Assembly: GCA_013397845.1 (NCBI GenBank)
Contig: VZTG01003805.1
Span: 199,321-263,320 of the forward strand
Direction of reading: 5' to 3'
Origin: Melanocharis versteri
Taxonomy: Eukaryota > Chordata > Aves > Passeriformes > Melanocharitidae
DNA length: 64,000 nucleotides
Shown: one piece after another, positions 25,024-36,500 of the stretch
Position numbering within the stretch: the first letter of the stretch is position 1
How the letters are laid out: each line of letters starts with the position of its first letter
The notes under the pieces: generated by a model
The model's database searches: none
What the model was told of the DNA's origin: nothing
The model's input: the letters and a program-made list of their open reading frames with translations, nothing else
Program-made: the position numbers and the translations under genes

Positions 25024-28000
25024 GGGCGTGCTCCTAAGGAGAAAGGCGGGGACAGCAGGTCTACCCCGCTGCTGGGCTGGGAGGGATCTGAGCCAGCCGG
25101 GAAGGAGATGCGGGCTCGTGGGGAGGCAGCTGAGCCACGGGAACTGGGCAAGGTGCTCCGAGATGCTCAACGCAGCAGTGAGAGGGACTTGCAAAGTCCC
25201 GGCTCATCCACCATCGTGGATATGGGGTAAGGCACCTGCTTTATTGGGGCCCAAGACACCAGTGCCAGGAGCCTCTGTTACAGCCAGTGTTGCAGACCAA
25301 GACAAGAGGATGTGCTCAGCAGACATTCCCCTACTCTCCTTGCCTTGGAGGAAAACCATAATTTCCCTCCGCCCCTTCCCTCTGCCCTCCCCCCACCACA
25401 CTAAATGCCAGCGGAGCTCAGGGGAATATTTAATCTCAAACCTCAGTAATCAATCAGTTCACCCTCACGCATGAGAAAGAGTCACAGCGGTAAGCACCAA
25501 ATCCCATTTCCATCCAGCAATACGACGGTTTAATTACGTGCATAACATTTCCCTTTAAACATAAATCCCAAAGAGATCCAGGCAGCCCCCAGGTTGTGGG
25601 TGGGGAAGGACACAGTGACGGGGAAGAACATGCAGAAGGGGTGGAAGAAAGGGAGGAGGAACCATTATGGCAATTATTTAAAATGACAACTTTATATGGC
25701 TGCTCCGCTTTGCCATTGGCACAGCCATTGTTTGACCTTGCTGTCCCAGAGGATGGGCAACAAGCCCAACAGCCAGCCCTGCCACCAGAAGCTGCATCTG
25801 TTTCATTCCAACACACCAGCAAGCACGTGGGAAAGAGGGCATGGAAAATGCAAGATGGGCACGCTTGGAAAGGCCTGCCCAGGCTGTGATACAAATAACA
25901 GCAACAGAGCCTCTCCACTCGTGCTGCCAGACTTACTCCAAAGCCTGCTCACATCAAAGGCAGCCTTCCTAGCTGGCTCTGAGCAGGTTTGGGATCAGTC
26001 CCTGCCAACACCTGTTATTTCCAAGCGCAAGAATGGCTGGACCAGCAGGACCATCACACAGCTGCCAGTGCAACAGGTAGGCAGCTGTGAGCTACATCCC
26101 TCCTTTGTCCAACCAGATCAGTCCCGAGGGGCACAGCTCACAAACGGCCATGCTGAAATATATACACGTTGTTTTTAAACATAAACACATGCGCAGACTT
26201 TTCCAATATGCAGGAACAAAAGCGGGGGCACCCCGCTGAAACCCCATGTGCAGCTCCACTGCTCTCCCAGCGACGAAGGAAATGAGAAGCAGAGACCAGG
26301 CACACACCCGCCTGCCACGGCGTGTTTTGGCTCTGGGAACACTTCTGGATGCTCCAGCTTGAGCTCTGACCTCCAAGAGATGCAAAATGGTCTCAGGGCT
26401 GCTCTGGAGGAGAAGTGGAGGGGTCTCTGGGGGCTCAGCCAGGCAGGTGGAATGGGATGGAGAGGTGGGCTGCAGGTGCTCATGGGGTGGCTGACTCAGT
26501 CCGTGCCCCACCAGTTCAGAGGCCTTCAAAACACCTGCCGTGCACAAGATCAAGTGAGGAACAACCCCAAACCCCCAGTGCACAGCAGAAAGCAAGGCCT
26601 CCTCATCCATCCATGACCACAGCTCCAGCCTCACCAGACCACAGCGCTTAGACAAAGCAAGGGAAACAAGCTCAGGACTGGGGTTACATTTGACTTCTCA
26701 ATGTGTCGTAGAGCTGTGCTTCTGAACCCTCTTTTTCCAGGCAGATCCAGTGGCAGGCTGTGTAAACACATGTGCATTGCTTCCCAAGGGCTCATAAAAG
26801 CAGCTTTTGGAAGGGGAGGTGGCACAGAGCAACAGGAATTTTTCAGCTCCTCTTGAGAGGAAGCATCACTCAGAGACGTGGAAGGAAAACCTACCTGTGA
26901 CCCAGATTTCTGCACTGTGGTCTCCTTCAAAGGCCAATGCTCCCACCCCTCCCCTTTTTTTTTGGCTTCCATTTCCCCAAGATCTGTAACATCAGGAAAT
27001 GCTTGGCACAGTGGACTAAGCCCTCAAATGCCGCACACAGGGAAACTACTGCTCTTACACCCTCCCTGAACTCTTTAGCCCACACCAGGAGGTGCACAAT
27101 TAACAGGAATCAGGCACCATCAGATGCTGGCAGCATGTTCCCAGAGGATCCAGCTGTATCCTCATCCTCTCCCAAAGAGCAGAACTTCGCAGTGCAACTC
27201 AGGACAGAGATACTCCGTGCAGTATCTAGAGCAAATTAAACCTCCCAGGCACAGAGGCAAGCATGGATTTATTGATTCATGGAAAACGTCCTCATAAATT
27301 ACTTCATTCAGATCAACGGGACAAGACAAAACGAGGACTCTCTCGGCAGTGAGAGGTTGCACTGCTATCATTTCAGTCCCACATTCCAGAAGAAATCACT
27401 TTTTCAGAGCAGACATTTCTTGCAGGGCTTCGGGGGGCTGGCAGAGGGCATCACAGAGGCCAGTGCAGATCTGTGTCACATCCCACCTGCTCCCCACCTC
27501 TCTGCCCCACAGCAGGCAGAGCCAATGGATGATTTTTGCAAGCAAATAGGAGAAAACACTGCTTGACATCAGTTTCACACCCACAGAAACTCCACCCACA
27601 CCTGCTTGCTGACTCAGGCAGGGCTGCAGCCGCCAGGTGGGATGGGACACAGGGGCTGCTGCCCCCCACAGCTCCCCAAATACTGCCCCAGCCACCCCTC
27701 CAGGGTCTCCTCGCTGTGGAACAGGGAGGTGGGACTGTCTCCCTGGTGAGATGTGGCACAGATCCATTAGGATCTCTTCTACATTGTCCTCCTCCTACAG
27801 CCCTGTGAAGCTACACTAAAAGTGTTTGCTCTGAAAGCAATTTCTCCTGGAGTATGGGGCTCCCAAACACTGCAGCTTGTTAATCTTATCTGCTTCTCTT
27901 GCTACTGATGGCTTGATGTGCTTTCATCAAGCTCAAACTCCCTTCAGGGCTACCTGTGGTCTGCATGCAGGATGCTGAGCCAAGGCTAAGGCCACTTTCT

Positions 28001-29157
28001 GCAAGTGTTTTTTCCAGTGGCTAAATGCAGCTCAAATACAAATAAATATCCAGATGTCCCCGTGCCTTGTTCAGGATAGCATGCACCTGGCTTTGGCTTC
28101 CAGGCATGGGCTGTTTGCTGGGCTGAAGAGCTGCTGGGTGCCATTTTATAGTTTCTTGATGAAAAGGCAAGAGGAGCATTCCCAGCACAAAACATTTCCC
28201 CAGCTTTTATGCACGTGCAGCACTTCCCTGCAAGCCCATCAGTCGAACCAGGGTCAGGCACTGCCCTTCCACCACGGGTTCAGCAGCAGCTCTGCTCCCA
28301 AACTGCCTCTTTCACCAATCACAGCTCGAAATGCTATTTATTCCACAGCTCCAAATCGCTGCCTGTGCTCCCCTCTTCAAATCACCTCCTAGCTTTGAAA
28401 ATCAGCACCAGCCCACCTTAAAACACCACCAGCCACGACACTGAGTCACGTTGCTGGATGCCTCCAGGATGGTACCCACCGAGGGCTTCTAGGAATGCCT
28501 CCGCCTCCCCGAACTCCCCCGCTGGAAACATTAAAACTACAATTATCTCAGCAGATTAATAACGAGTACAGCATCCCTGTCAGCAGTCTGAGGCAGGGAC
28601 TCCCGGCAGCGATGAGTTCAAGTTACCAGGGCACACAGGCACACACACAGCTGTGTTTGTGGTCCCTGCTGATCGCAGTCACCTCCGCCCCGCCACGCTG
28701 CCTCGCCCCTTCCCCGAAACACACCCCATTTCCCTCGGCACTGATCACTATTTCGATAAATAAACGTGTCTCGTCACATCTATTCACTTAACCCACCACT
28801 GAGGGGTTCTGGCTCTGCAGAATAAAATGCTAATGGCACTCCCAATCCCCGGTGTGATGTGGTCCCTCTCCTCCTCCCAGCCCCAGGGCACAGCTCCTGG
28901 CTCCCCAGCATCCTGCTGGCTTATGCACCACGCAAGGGCAGGGAGATGAGAGCTCACATTTCTGAGCTGAAAGCTGGCCCCACAGCGGAGTGCTGCTCTG
29001 CTCCAGAGACACCAGGAAAGGAAGGACAAACTGCCCTGCCCCTGGAGAGCAATTCTCTGCTTCCCTGAACTAACAAACCCAGGCATTGCCACAGAAGACG
29101 AGGAGCTGATCTTTCAAGTGTAAAGCTGAATTCCCCTACTCTGAAATTTGGGGCAGG

Positions 29158-29456
29158 CACCAATCTCTTCTCTCTGGTGACCTGTGACAGAACCTGAGAG
29201 GACGGTATGAAGTTGTGTCAGGGGAGGTTTAGGCTGAACATTAAAAAAAAGGTTCTTCCCCCAGAGGGTGTTTGGCACTGGAACAGGCTCCCCAGGGCAG
29301 TGATCACAGCACCAAACCTGACAGAGTTCAAGGAATATTTGGACAACACTCTCAGGCACATGGTGTGATTCTTGGGATGTCCTGGACAGGGCTGGAGATG
29401 GACTCAGTGATCCTTAAGGGTCCCTTCCAGCTCAGGACATTCTATGCTTCTATGAT
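29158..29456 (+). mobile_element. CR1 LINE 3' fragment, sense on + strand
   Basis: A roughly 300-bp 3' end of CR1. It begins at 'caatctcttctctctggtga', continues 'tcaggggaggtttaggctga' and 'ggcactggaacaggctcccc', and ends 'gggtcccttccagctcagga' with a tail 'ttctatgcttctatga'. It is 5'-truncated and diverged, with an expanded A run at about 29244. It lies antisense to DAAM1 in intron 1. The tail differs from the 20.3 kb copy, suggesting another CR1 subfamily. Confidence 0.92.
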
Positions 29457-29885
29457 AATTTACCTTCCCTCCCCATGTGTAAGCCAAATCAGGGATAAAG
29501 CAGGTCAGCGGCTCATTATTTTAGGAACCATGATGAGACATATATATTTTTTTTTTAATTAAAGGGAAACTCATTCACTTAAACACTTCAATAGGCTTAA
29601 TTATCCCAATCCGGGAGTTTGCTGGTGCATTTTTTGTTTTGTTTCTTTTTAAGTACCAGAAGTAATCATCCCAGGGAGGGCAAACACCCATTTCCCATGA
29701 AAGTCATCCAGGCTTTTCCCGGCATCCTGGGACAGAGGAGCAGGAGAGTGTGAAGGGCTGGCACAGAGGTGGATAAGAGGGTTAAATCCAGCTGCTCAGA
29801 GATAAGCTGGTTACACACCAAAGGGCAGGAGATGGGGAACAGAGGTTTGCCAGCCTCCAGCAAATACCTGCACAAGGCACTTGCA

Positions 29886-29935
29886 TGGCTGACACTGGGT
29901 ATTTAACTCCTGGCTGACGCTGGGTATTTAACTCA
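29886..29935 (+). repeat. Tandem duplication, 2 x 25 bp
   Basis: Two adjacent copies of a 25-base unit starting tggctgac and containing ctgggtatttaactc (29886-29910 and 29911-29935). They differ at two positions, including one A/G change in the middle. Confidence 0.9.
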
Positions 29936-32900
29936 CAAGTTGCTAATATTAGAGACCCTGAAGCCACATTTCACTAACGCTCTCCTGATGAACTGCTTTC
30001 CTGGCTCCTCTGAAGCCTGCAGCAGTGAGGGCTGAAAAGATAAAGTGGCTACTGGCTTTGAGGCCAGCACAGCAGGGAAGATGCAGCAGCACATTTTACC
30101 TGTTGTTGTGATTTTCTGGCCTTTCAAGGACCCTTGTGAGGCCAAACACAGAAGACTCTGAGATGCTGTCACACAAGACAAACCTCAGGAGAAAAAGCAA
30201 CCCAAGACCCACCCAGGAGCCCTGGCAGAGCACCCACACAGAACAGCACAGGGTGCAAACAGGCATCCCCCAACACACAACCTCCTGATCTTAATCCCAG
30301 GCACATAATTCCCACGTGGCACCTTTGGACTAACGCATTAAATTTCACCACTGGCATTTAATCTCCCTTTTGCCTTCCAAGACTAAAACTTCTTCCAGTT
30401 GCTGCTCAAGCTGACCAGCAGCTTTTTATTTTCCTTTGCATCCAGAAATACTGAACTGCTGCTTCTGGGAATTCTGCAAAGATGGGGAGGGACCTTTTCT
30501 CTGTCCTGAAGCCACTACCCATGCCCAGGTAGGTGCAGTGCAGCCACTAAACTTTAAAACCCGTCAGACAGTGGAAGGCTTATGGCTATGCTGGAATTCC
30601 TCGTGCTTCCAAAACCTGCATCACACAAAACCCTGGAGCTGGAGACCTCCACACAGCTGCACATCGAGCATCCCACGCCTTGGCCCTGGTCCAGATACAG
30701 GTAAGCAGGAGAGAATCTCAGCCATTGGATGCCCAAATCCTGCTCTTCTCCCAGCTCCATCTGGAGGCAGCCAGCTGCACCCCGCGTTAATGTGTTTTCC
30801 ATCATCAAAAAGGGAGTTAGCCTCCATAACCACAACCCAAAGGGTATATTTAGCTCAGCTGGAAGACAAAGGAGATGATGTCCACCGCAGATTAAATTAG
30901 CTGAGCCTGCTTACGCCAGGAGTGCCTGTCTGCCATCCATCACAGCTCCCACGGATTTATTCCCAGCTCCAGACTTTAGTGGTCCCCCAAAGAGGAAAAG
31001 ACCTGCTCCATAAAAGCTCTGAAAAGCAAACAGGTGGAAGAATGGGTCCAACAGGTTTCCAAAGCCTTGGGCAGGACACAGTCTCTCGCAAGGGTTTGTG
31101 TCACCTGTCTAGATCCTGGAGCCACGGCATGGGATGAGGTGCAGGAGCCCATATGGAGCTGCATCTCCTTCAGCACACAGTGAGGAAGAGGATGACAGGG
31201 GACCATGGGGGACCCTCTGAAACCAGCCCAGAGCCCAGCTCCAGTGTGTCCCCTGCATCCCAGCACACTACAGGAGGAGGGCGAGGACATTTCCCTCATG
31301 ATTTATCTTCAGGACCTTTCCTTCAGATCTGCCCCCCCAGGAAAAGGCTCGTTTCTCCTGCCTAATTTCCACTGATATAATTTCATCCCCCACCTCCTTT
31401 GCTGCGGTCTCACGCAACTCAAAGACGCAGCCAAAGACGTGGTTATTTTTACATTTTCCTCCCAGGAGATGGTATCTCCACAGGGCACGGCTGCCATGCC
31501 ACATCAGATCACTGCACCGAACCGCCTCAGCCCCACGACAGCAGGATGAAGTCCCGGGGACACCCTGCCACCAGGTATTTTTATGTCTCACTGGCATCAA
31601 AACTCCCTAGCTTTTCAGTAAAGGCGTCCCAAAAAAACAGAACAGCACCAGCCCTGGAGGTTGTTCCAGACCCTTTCTCCGTAACTCCCACCCAAGCACG
31701 GAAACCATGTTCCAGTCATCCCAGTTTTAGATTTTTCTGAGGCTTTTGCAATTGTCATGGAATCCTGGAAGGCACTTGCCTCATCTGGATCCACGTCTTC
31801 ATGGATTCAGGATTCCCAAGTTGACCCAAATTTCCCCAGCAGAGAAAGTGACTGGGTTTGGCCATGTCATGATGTCAAAGCCCACAAGACCTTGACCTCC
31901 TTGATGTGGCACATCAGCTTCAACACCACATTCCATGTCTTTAGACCCACATCTCTTGTTGGGCAGCTTTACACTGGGAGAAGAAAAAAAGCGGCACTTC
32001 CACAAATAACTCTTCCATAAGAGCTTTTGGAATTTATGGAGTGGGGAGATGGAGAGCAAAATGCTGGGCATGCAGGGAAAAGCTGGTTTGTGCACCCCTA
32101 GGAGAGGACCAAGCGGGGCAGAAGGGTGGTCTGCTGCATGTTACAGCACATCTGCAGCAGCTACACCCTGCAAGTTCACCCAGTGCTTTCCTTTCCCCCT
32201 TCCCCTGAGATCACTCTCACCATCCCTTGTCCATAACAGCGAGGCCAGGCACACAGGGAAGAAGGCATCACCCGTGCACGGCTTATCTGTAGCTACTTCA
32301 CAAATAAAAGTGATCATAATTATTGTTCGCACCCTAGAAGAAATCCTAGTGCGCTTCCCCCTCCTACACCTCCCGAAGCAGAGCACGAATCCAGCTGCTC
32401 TGCAACCTTATCTTGATGCAGAAACAGTCTGGGACAGAGATAGAAGGGTTCCCCGAAGGCACAGCTTATTAAAGGCATCTTTCCTTCGTCGGTTCTCTTC
32501 AAAAACGCCGCACTGAAGTGCTGTTCCCGGACTGGTTTTCATCACAGCGGCGGCAAACACCCCCAGCCTGGCGATGTCGTGTGTCCCCCTGGAAAGCCAC
32601 AGGGTTTTGCCAGGCTAAAAAGCAACCAAAGACCAGACAGATATGCCCAGGTCGAGGCACTCTGGGGGCCCCGCAGCTGAGAGTCACAAGGAGCTCCCAA
32701 ACACACCCCAGGGACGTCACAGGAACGGGGACCAGCACAGTAATGAAATCCATGGGATGTTCCCTCTTTACGTGGCAGCTTTTCCCTCCGACCCCACGCC
32801 TGCTACCGCAGGGGATTGCACACTTGCAGCCAAACGCTCCTAATCCCAGGTTTCAAGAACCAGAGCTACAAAACAACCACACAAAGAGGCAGCAGTTCGC

Positions 32901-33553
32901 ACGCATCCCGGGAACCTCCCCGCAGCCAACGCCTCTCTGTTTATCCAACACGCGATCTTCACTCGTTCAGCTATTTTCATCCCACCCTGCTATTAATGGA
33001 TGCAGAAGGCGGTTGGGTGAGGCGTTCGACAAAAATCTCATTTAGAGATCAAGACAAGCTTAATTGGTTTCCAGCCAGACCTGCACAAAGATGGGTTACT
33101 CCACAAATACAGTTGCTAATCTGCCCATTATACTCCCTAAGCTCCCACCCACAAAGAAAAAGAAAATAAAGCAAAGATGCACAAAGGAATGCAGGATTTT
33201 GAGCATGTTACTTCCAGCAAGGAACACATCACGAGTGGTGAATTCTGCAAGAACAAGGGCTTTGCTTTTCTTTGAAGGAAAAGGATAACCAAGCGGTAAA
33301 CAAAATAACGACAAAAAGACCTAACATAGATTAAATCTGCATTTTCCACAGGCAACCCCCAGCCATTTCGGGTTCCTGAAGAGCATTTCCAGCAGCTATT
33401 GTTTCTGTGGGCAGGCAGAAGCAGGGGAAAAGCTTACACCGCCAAGGAGACGTGATGTCACAAGTGACAGAGTAGAAAGGATGGGGAACCTCGTGATTAA
33501 AGAGCACAGGACTGAAACCCTGGAGAGCTGAATTCACTTCCGAACTTGGCTGT

Positions 33554-33568
33554 AAAAAAAAAAAAAAA
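33554..33568 (+). repeat. Poly(A) tract, 15 bases
   Basis: A simple A run in intron 1 with no recognisable retroposon body in front of it. Confidence 0.85.
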
Positions 33569-36500
33569 TTAAATTTGCGAATTTCCTGTGTGATCACATC
33601 CTAGATGATTTATTCAAAACCTGGTGTTGAAAAGCCAAAGGAGGGGGAAGGAAGCAGGAGGAGGAAGGGGAAGACACGGTCCTGTGGGCTTTTAATAAGC
33701 TTGGGGTTAGACCAGCACTGGCAAGCTGTGAACATCCATCTGTATCGGGCACTGCATGACCTGCAGCTGGTGCTGAGAAAGCACCAAACATCCCACAAGC
33801 CCAGGGAAGAGACTGCCCTGCTGCTCTGCCCAGGTGTGTGCCACGGGCTCACCAACACCACAGCCCCACCAGCAGCATCCCGCAGGCTTCCCTAATGCGG
33901 GGCTCCCAACAGAAACACAGCCACGGGCAAAATGGAAAGCTTAGGGATGGGTTCCCCTCCTGGAGCTACACGAGCGTTTAGAAACAAGAACATAAAGCTG
34001 TCCTCCGAATGCAGCGTGCTATAAACGAGACACAGCCCAGCTCCAGCGCTGCAGAGCGGCTGCAGCAGCAGCACAGGTAGAGGCAGGCGATGAAAGAAAG
34101 GGTCCTTTGGTTACAAACTTCTCCCCTCGTGCAGCAGCCCGGGACTCCCAGCTCCAGTGGAGAAGGCCTGTTTATTTTCCTGAAAGCCAGCCAGTTCTGC
34201 TGGGCGGGAAGCGCTGCGCCCAAGGGAGAGCTGAGCTGTGGATCCTCCAGCAGGACAGAGCCAAAAACAAAGCCAGAGCCAGAAAGGACAGCAGTCCTGT
34301 GCTTGGGACCTTTACAGCAACATCCCTTGAGCTCCAGAGCACCTCTGCAGGGCCTTTTGCAGCAGGTGAGTCCGGAATAGTGCAGAGAGACAGAGAGGTG
34401 TTTTTCCACGACCTTCAGCCACGATGGGTGCTTACAAATCCAAGGCTTGGTGCAAACAGCAGCCTGGTCTCTGGCCTTGGACAAGAGCTTCCAGGCATGG
34501 AGAGACAGGGTTAGGGCTGTCCCAAAATGCTGCTGTGGGAAACCCAGGGTGAACAGATTCAAACTTTTCCTTTCAGCAGTGAGACAAGCTGTAATTAGCA
34601 GCACTGAGTCCAACCCAGGGGCTGGATAAGGACATTCCCGTGACATATCTGACAAGGCGACTGTTGGATATGTTTTCTTTGGCTTTTTCCCCCCCTTGGA
34701 AAAATGAGCAGCCATTTTTCACAGGTCTTTTTGCCCCCACTCCGTGTTGCCTGGAGTCAGTTTCCCATAGTAAGGGCATACATTTCAGAAAACACTGTAA
34801 CAGCCCATTACCACAGCTGGAGCTCAGGTCTTGCCATCCCCAGGGATGGGTCCCTCCTTAATTATCCCACACCCCATGACATACTGAGGATGCCAGACCC
34901 CAAAGACACAGTCTCGATTTGACTTCCACCAAAATGAAAAACACAGTCCAAACCACAAGGCAAAGGTAAAAGAAAAACATGGACATGAGGCAACCGAGCT
35001 ACAGCTGCGAGACACATCATCACCACTCTCTCACACGTCTCTCACCTAGTTCAGCCTCATCCCCAGAGCAAAACCAACAAAGCTTCCTGTGATGCAACTA
35101 CAAGCAATCCTTTGGAAATCAATTCAGAGAATTTTGAGGCTAAAGTCCCTCTTCACTCTCTTTTTCTCAGGATGAAAACTGTCGCGCTATAGAATGGCTT
35201 GAAAAGCCTGGATGTAAGGTAAGCCCTGGTGTGCCAGCTAAGGGAACGGCACAATTTCATGACTAGGTCACCCAAATCACAGCCTGCCACACATCACTGC
35301 ACTTTGAACATAACTATGACCACCACTGCATCAATTAAGAACTGACAAATTTTGCTGAGTCCAGTAAGTGGAAGAGCAGCATTTAATACAAAAGTAAATG
35401 GGGAAAAAAACGATGAGCATAAAGGCTCAATTCCAGCCCCAGCCCCAAAAGCAGACTGACTGCAGGGATTACAATATTTAGCATGCTTCAAAAATTTTCC
35501 TCAACATCTTTTTGCTCCATGTGATGGGCAGGGATTTCTCGTGGCTCCAGAGCCACCAGCTATTTCACATGCAATTTGCCAGCAGCACTCTCCATGGAAA
35601 AACAGATGAAGCTCATAAATGGATCCGAGTGGTCGCCAAAAAGCTTCCAGTCTCTTTGCAGGGTGTCTCCAAAACGCTGGGACAAGGAGATGGCACGCTG
35701 AGGTCTGAAAACCAATCTCCCAGACCCGGAGAGCTTTGGTAAGCAAATGGCTTGCGTAAAGTTTCTGTCAGAACACCCATTTGAAGCGCTGGCACTGTAA
35801 ACAAGGTTGCTCCAGAGGCACCTGGGATTAGCACTGTTCAAACAGTCCTTGGCATGACTTACCGGAGCACCCAGGAACAGATTTGCAAGTTCAGCTTTTC
35901 TCCTGCCTGACGCTCGCCCGGCACCATGGAACAACACCCGAGCTCCGACAGCCTTAACCCTGCCGTCTCCTACACGGAGTTTGAGACTCAGGGATGGGCA
36001 CGGCAGGAGCCCTGCGCTTGCTCACAGGACTTGATGGAAGAAGAACACTCAAGGAGGCAGCACCGTGGGGCTGCTTTTTTCCCGTGTTGCTGGATGAGAT
36101 CCAGCACCGGGCTGTCCATGAGCAAGCTGGGCGAGTGTCCCTCTGCGGAGGCACGGCAGCCGAAAGCGATGCATGGGATGTGCAAGGAGAACGGTGCCGA
36201 GCCAAACAGGGCAGCTGAAAAACACCAGGCTCACCCTGATATCGAGGCACAGAGCAGCCTCTCTTCCCTGTGCTGGGCACAAAAGCCAAGACACTCCTCA
36301 TGCCTCGGGGGCAGAGGGAAGGAAACCTCAGTGAAGCGTCCTTTGCATGCGATTCCTGTGGAAGCCAGGCACGGCAAGGGTATCCACCTTCCCTGACACA
36401 TCTCCCCCACCCTCAACTCTGGCAAGAAGGTGCTGCGGTTTCCAGGAGCAGCAGCAGCAGCATGAAACAACAGGAACATGAAGGATGACCAGAGTCACGG

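Larger units (their letters stand above)
20863..29157 (-). other. DAAM1: DAAM1 intron 1, central segment A
   Basis: No coding exon is recognisable. Contents: an AT-rich pocket with scattered CpGs at about 20970-21150, a CpG-rich spot at about 24840-24965 (listed separately) beside an AAAT microsatellite, and otherwise ordinary CpG-poor sequence. Open frames such as 23125-23571 and 26092-26655 resemble no known protein. Confidence 0.55.

Noticed and set aside
33978..34715. 245-codon minus-strand open frame
   Set aside because: No protein resemblance. Several + strand frames are open over the same bases and composition is not coding-like.
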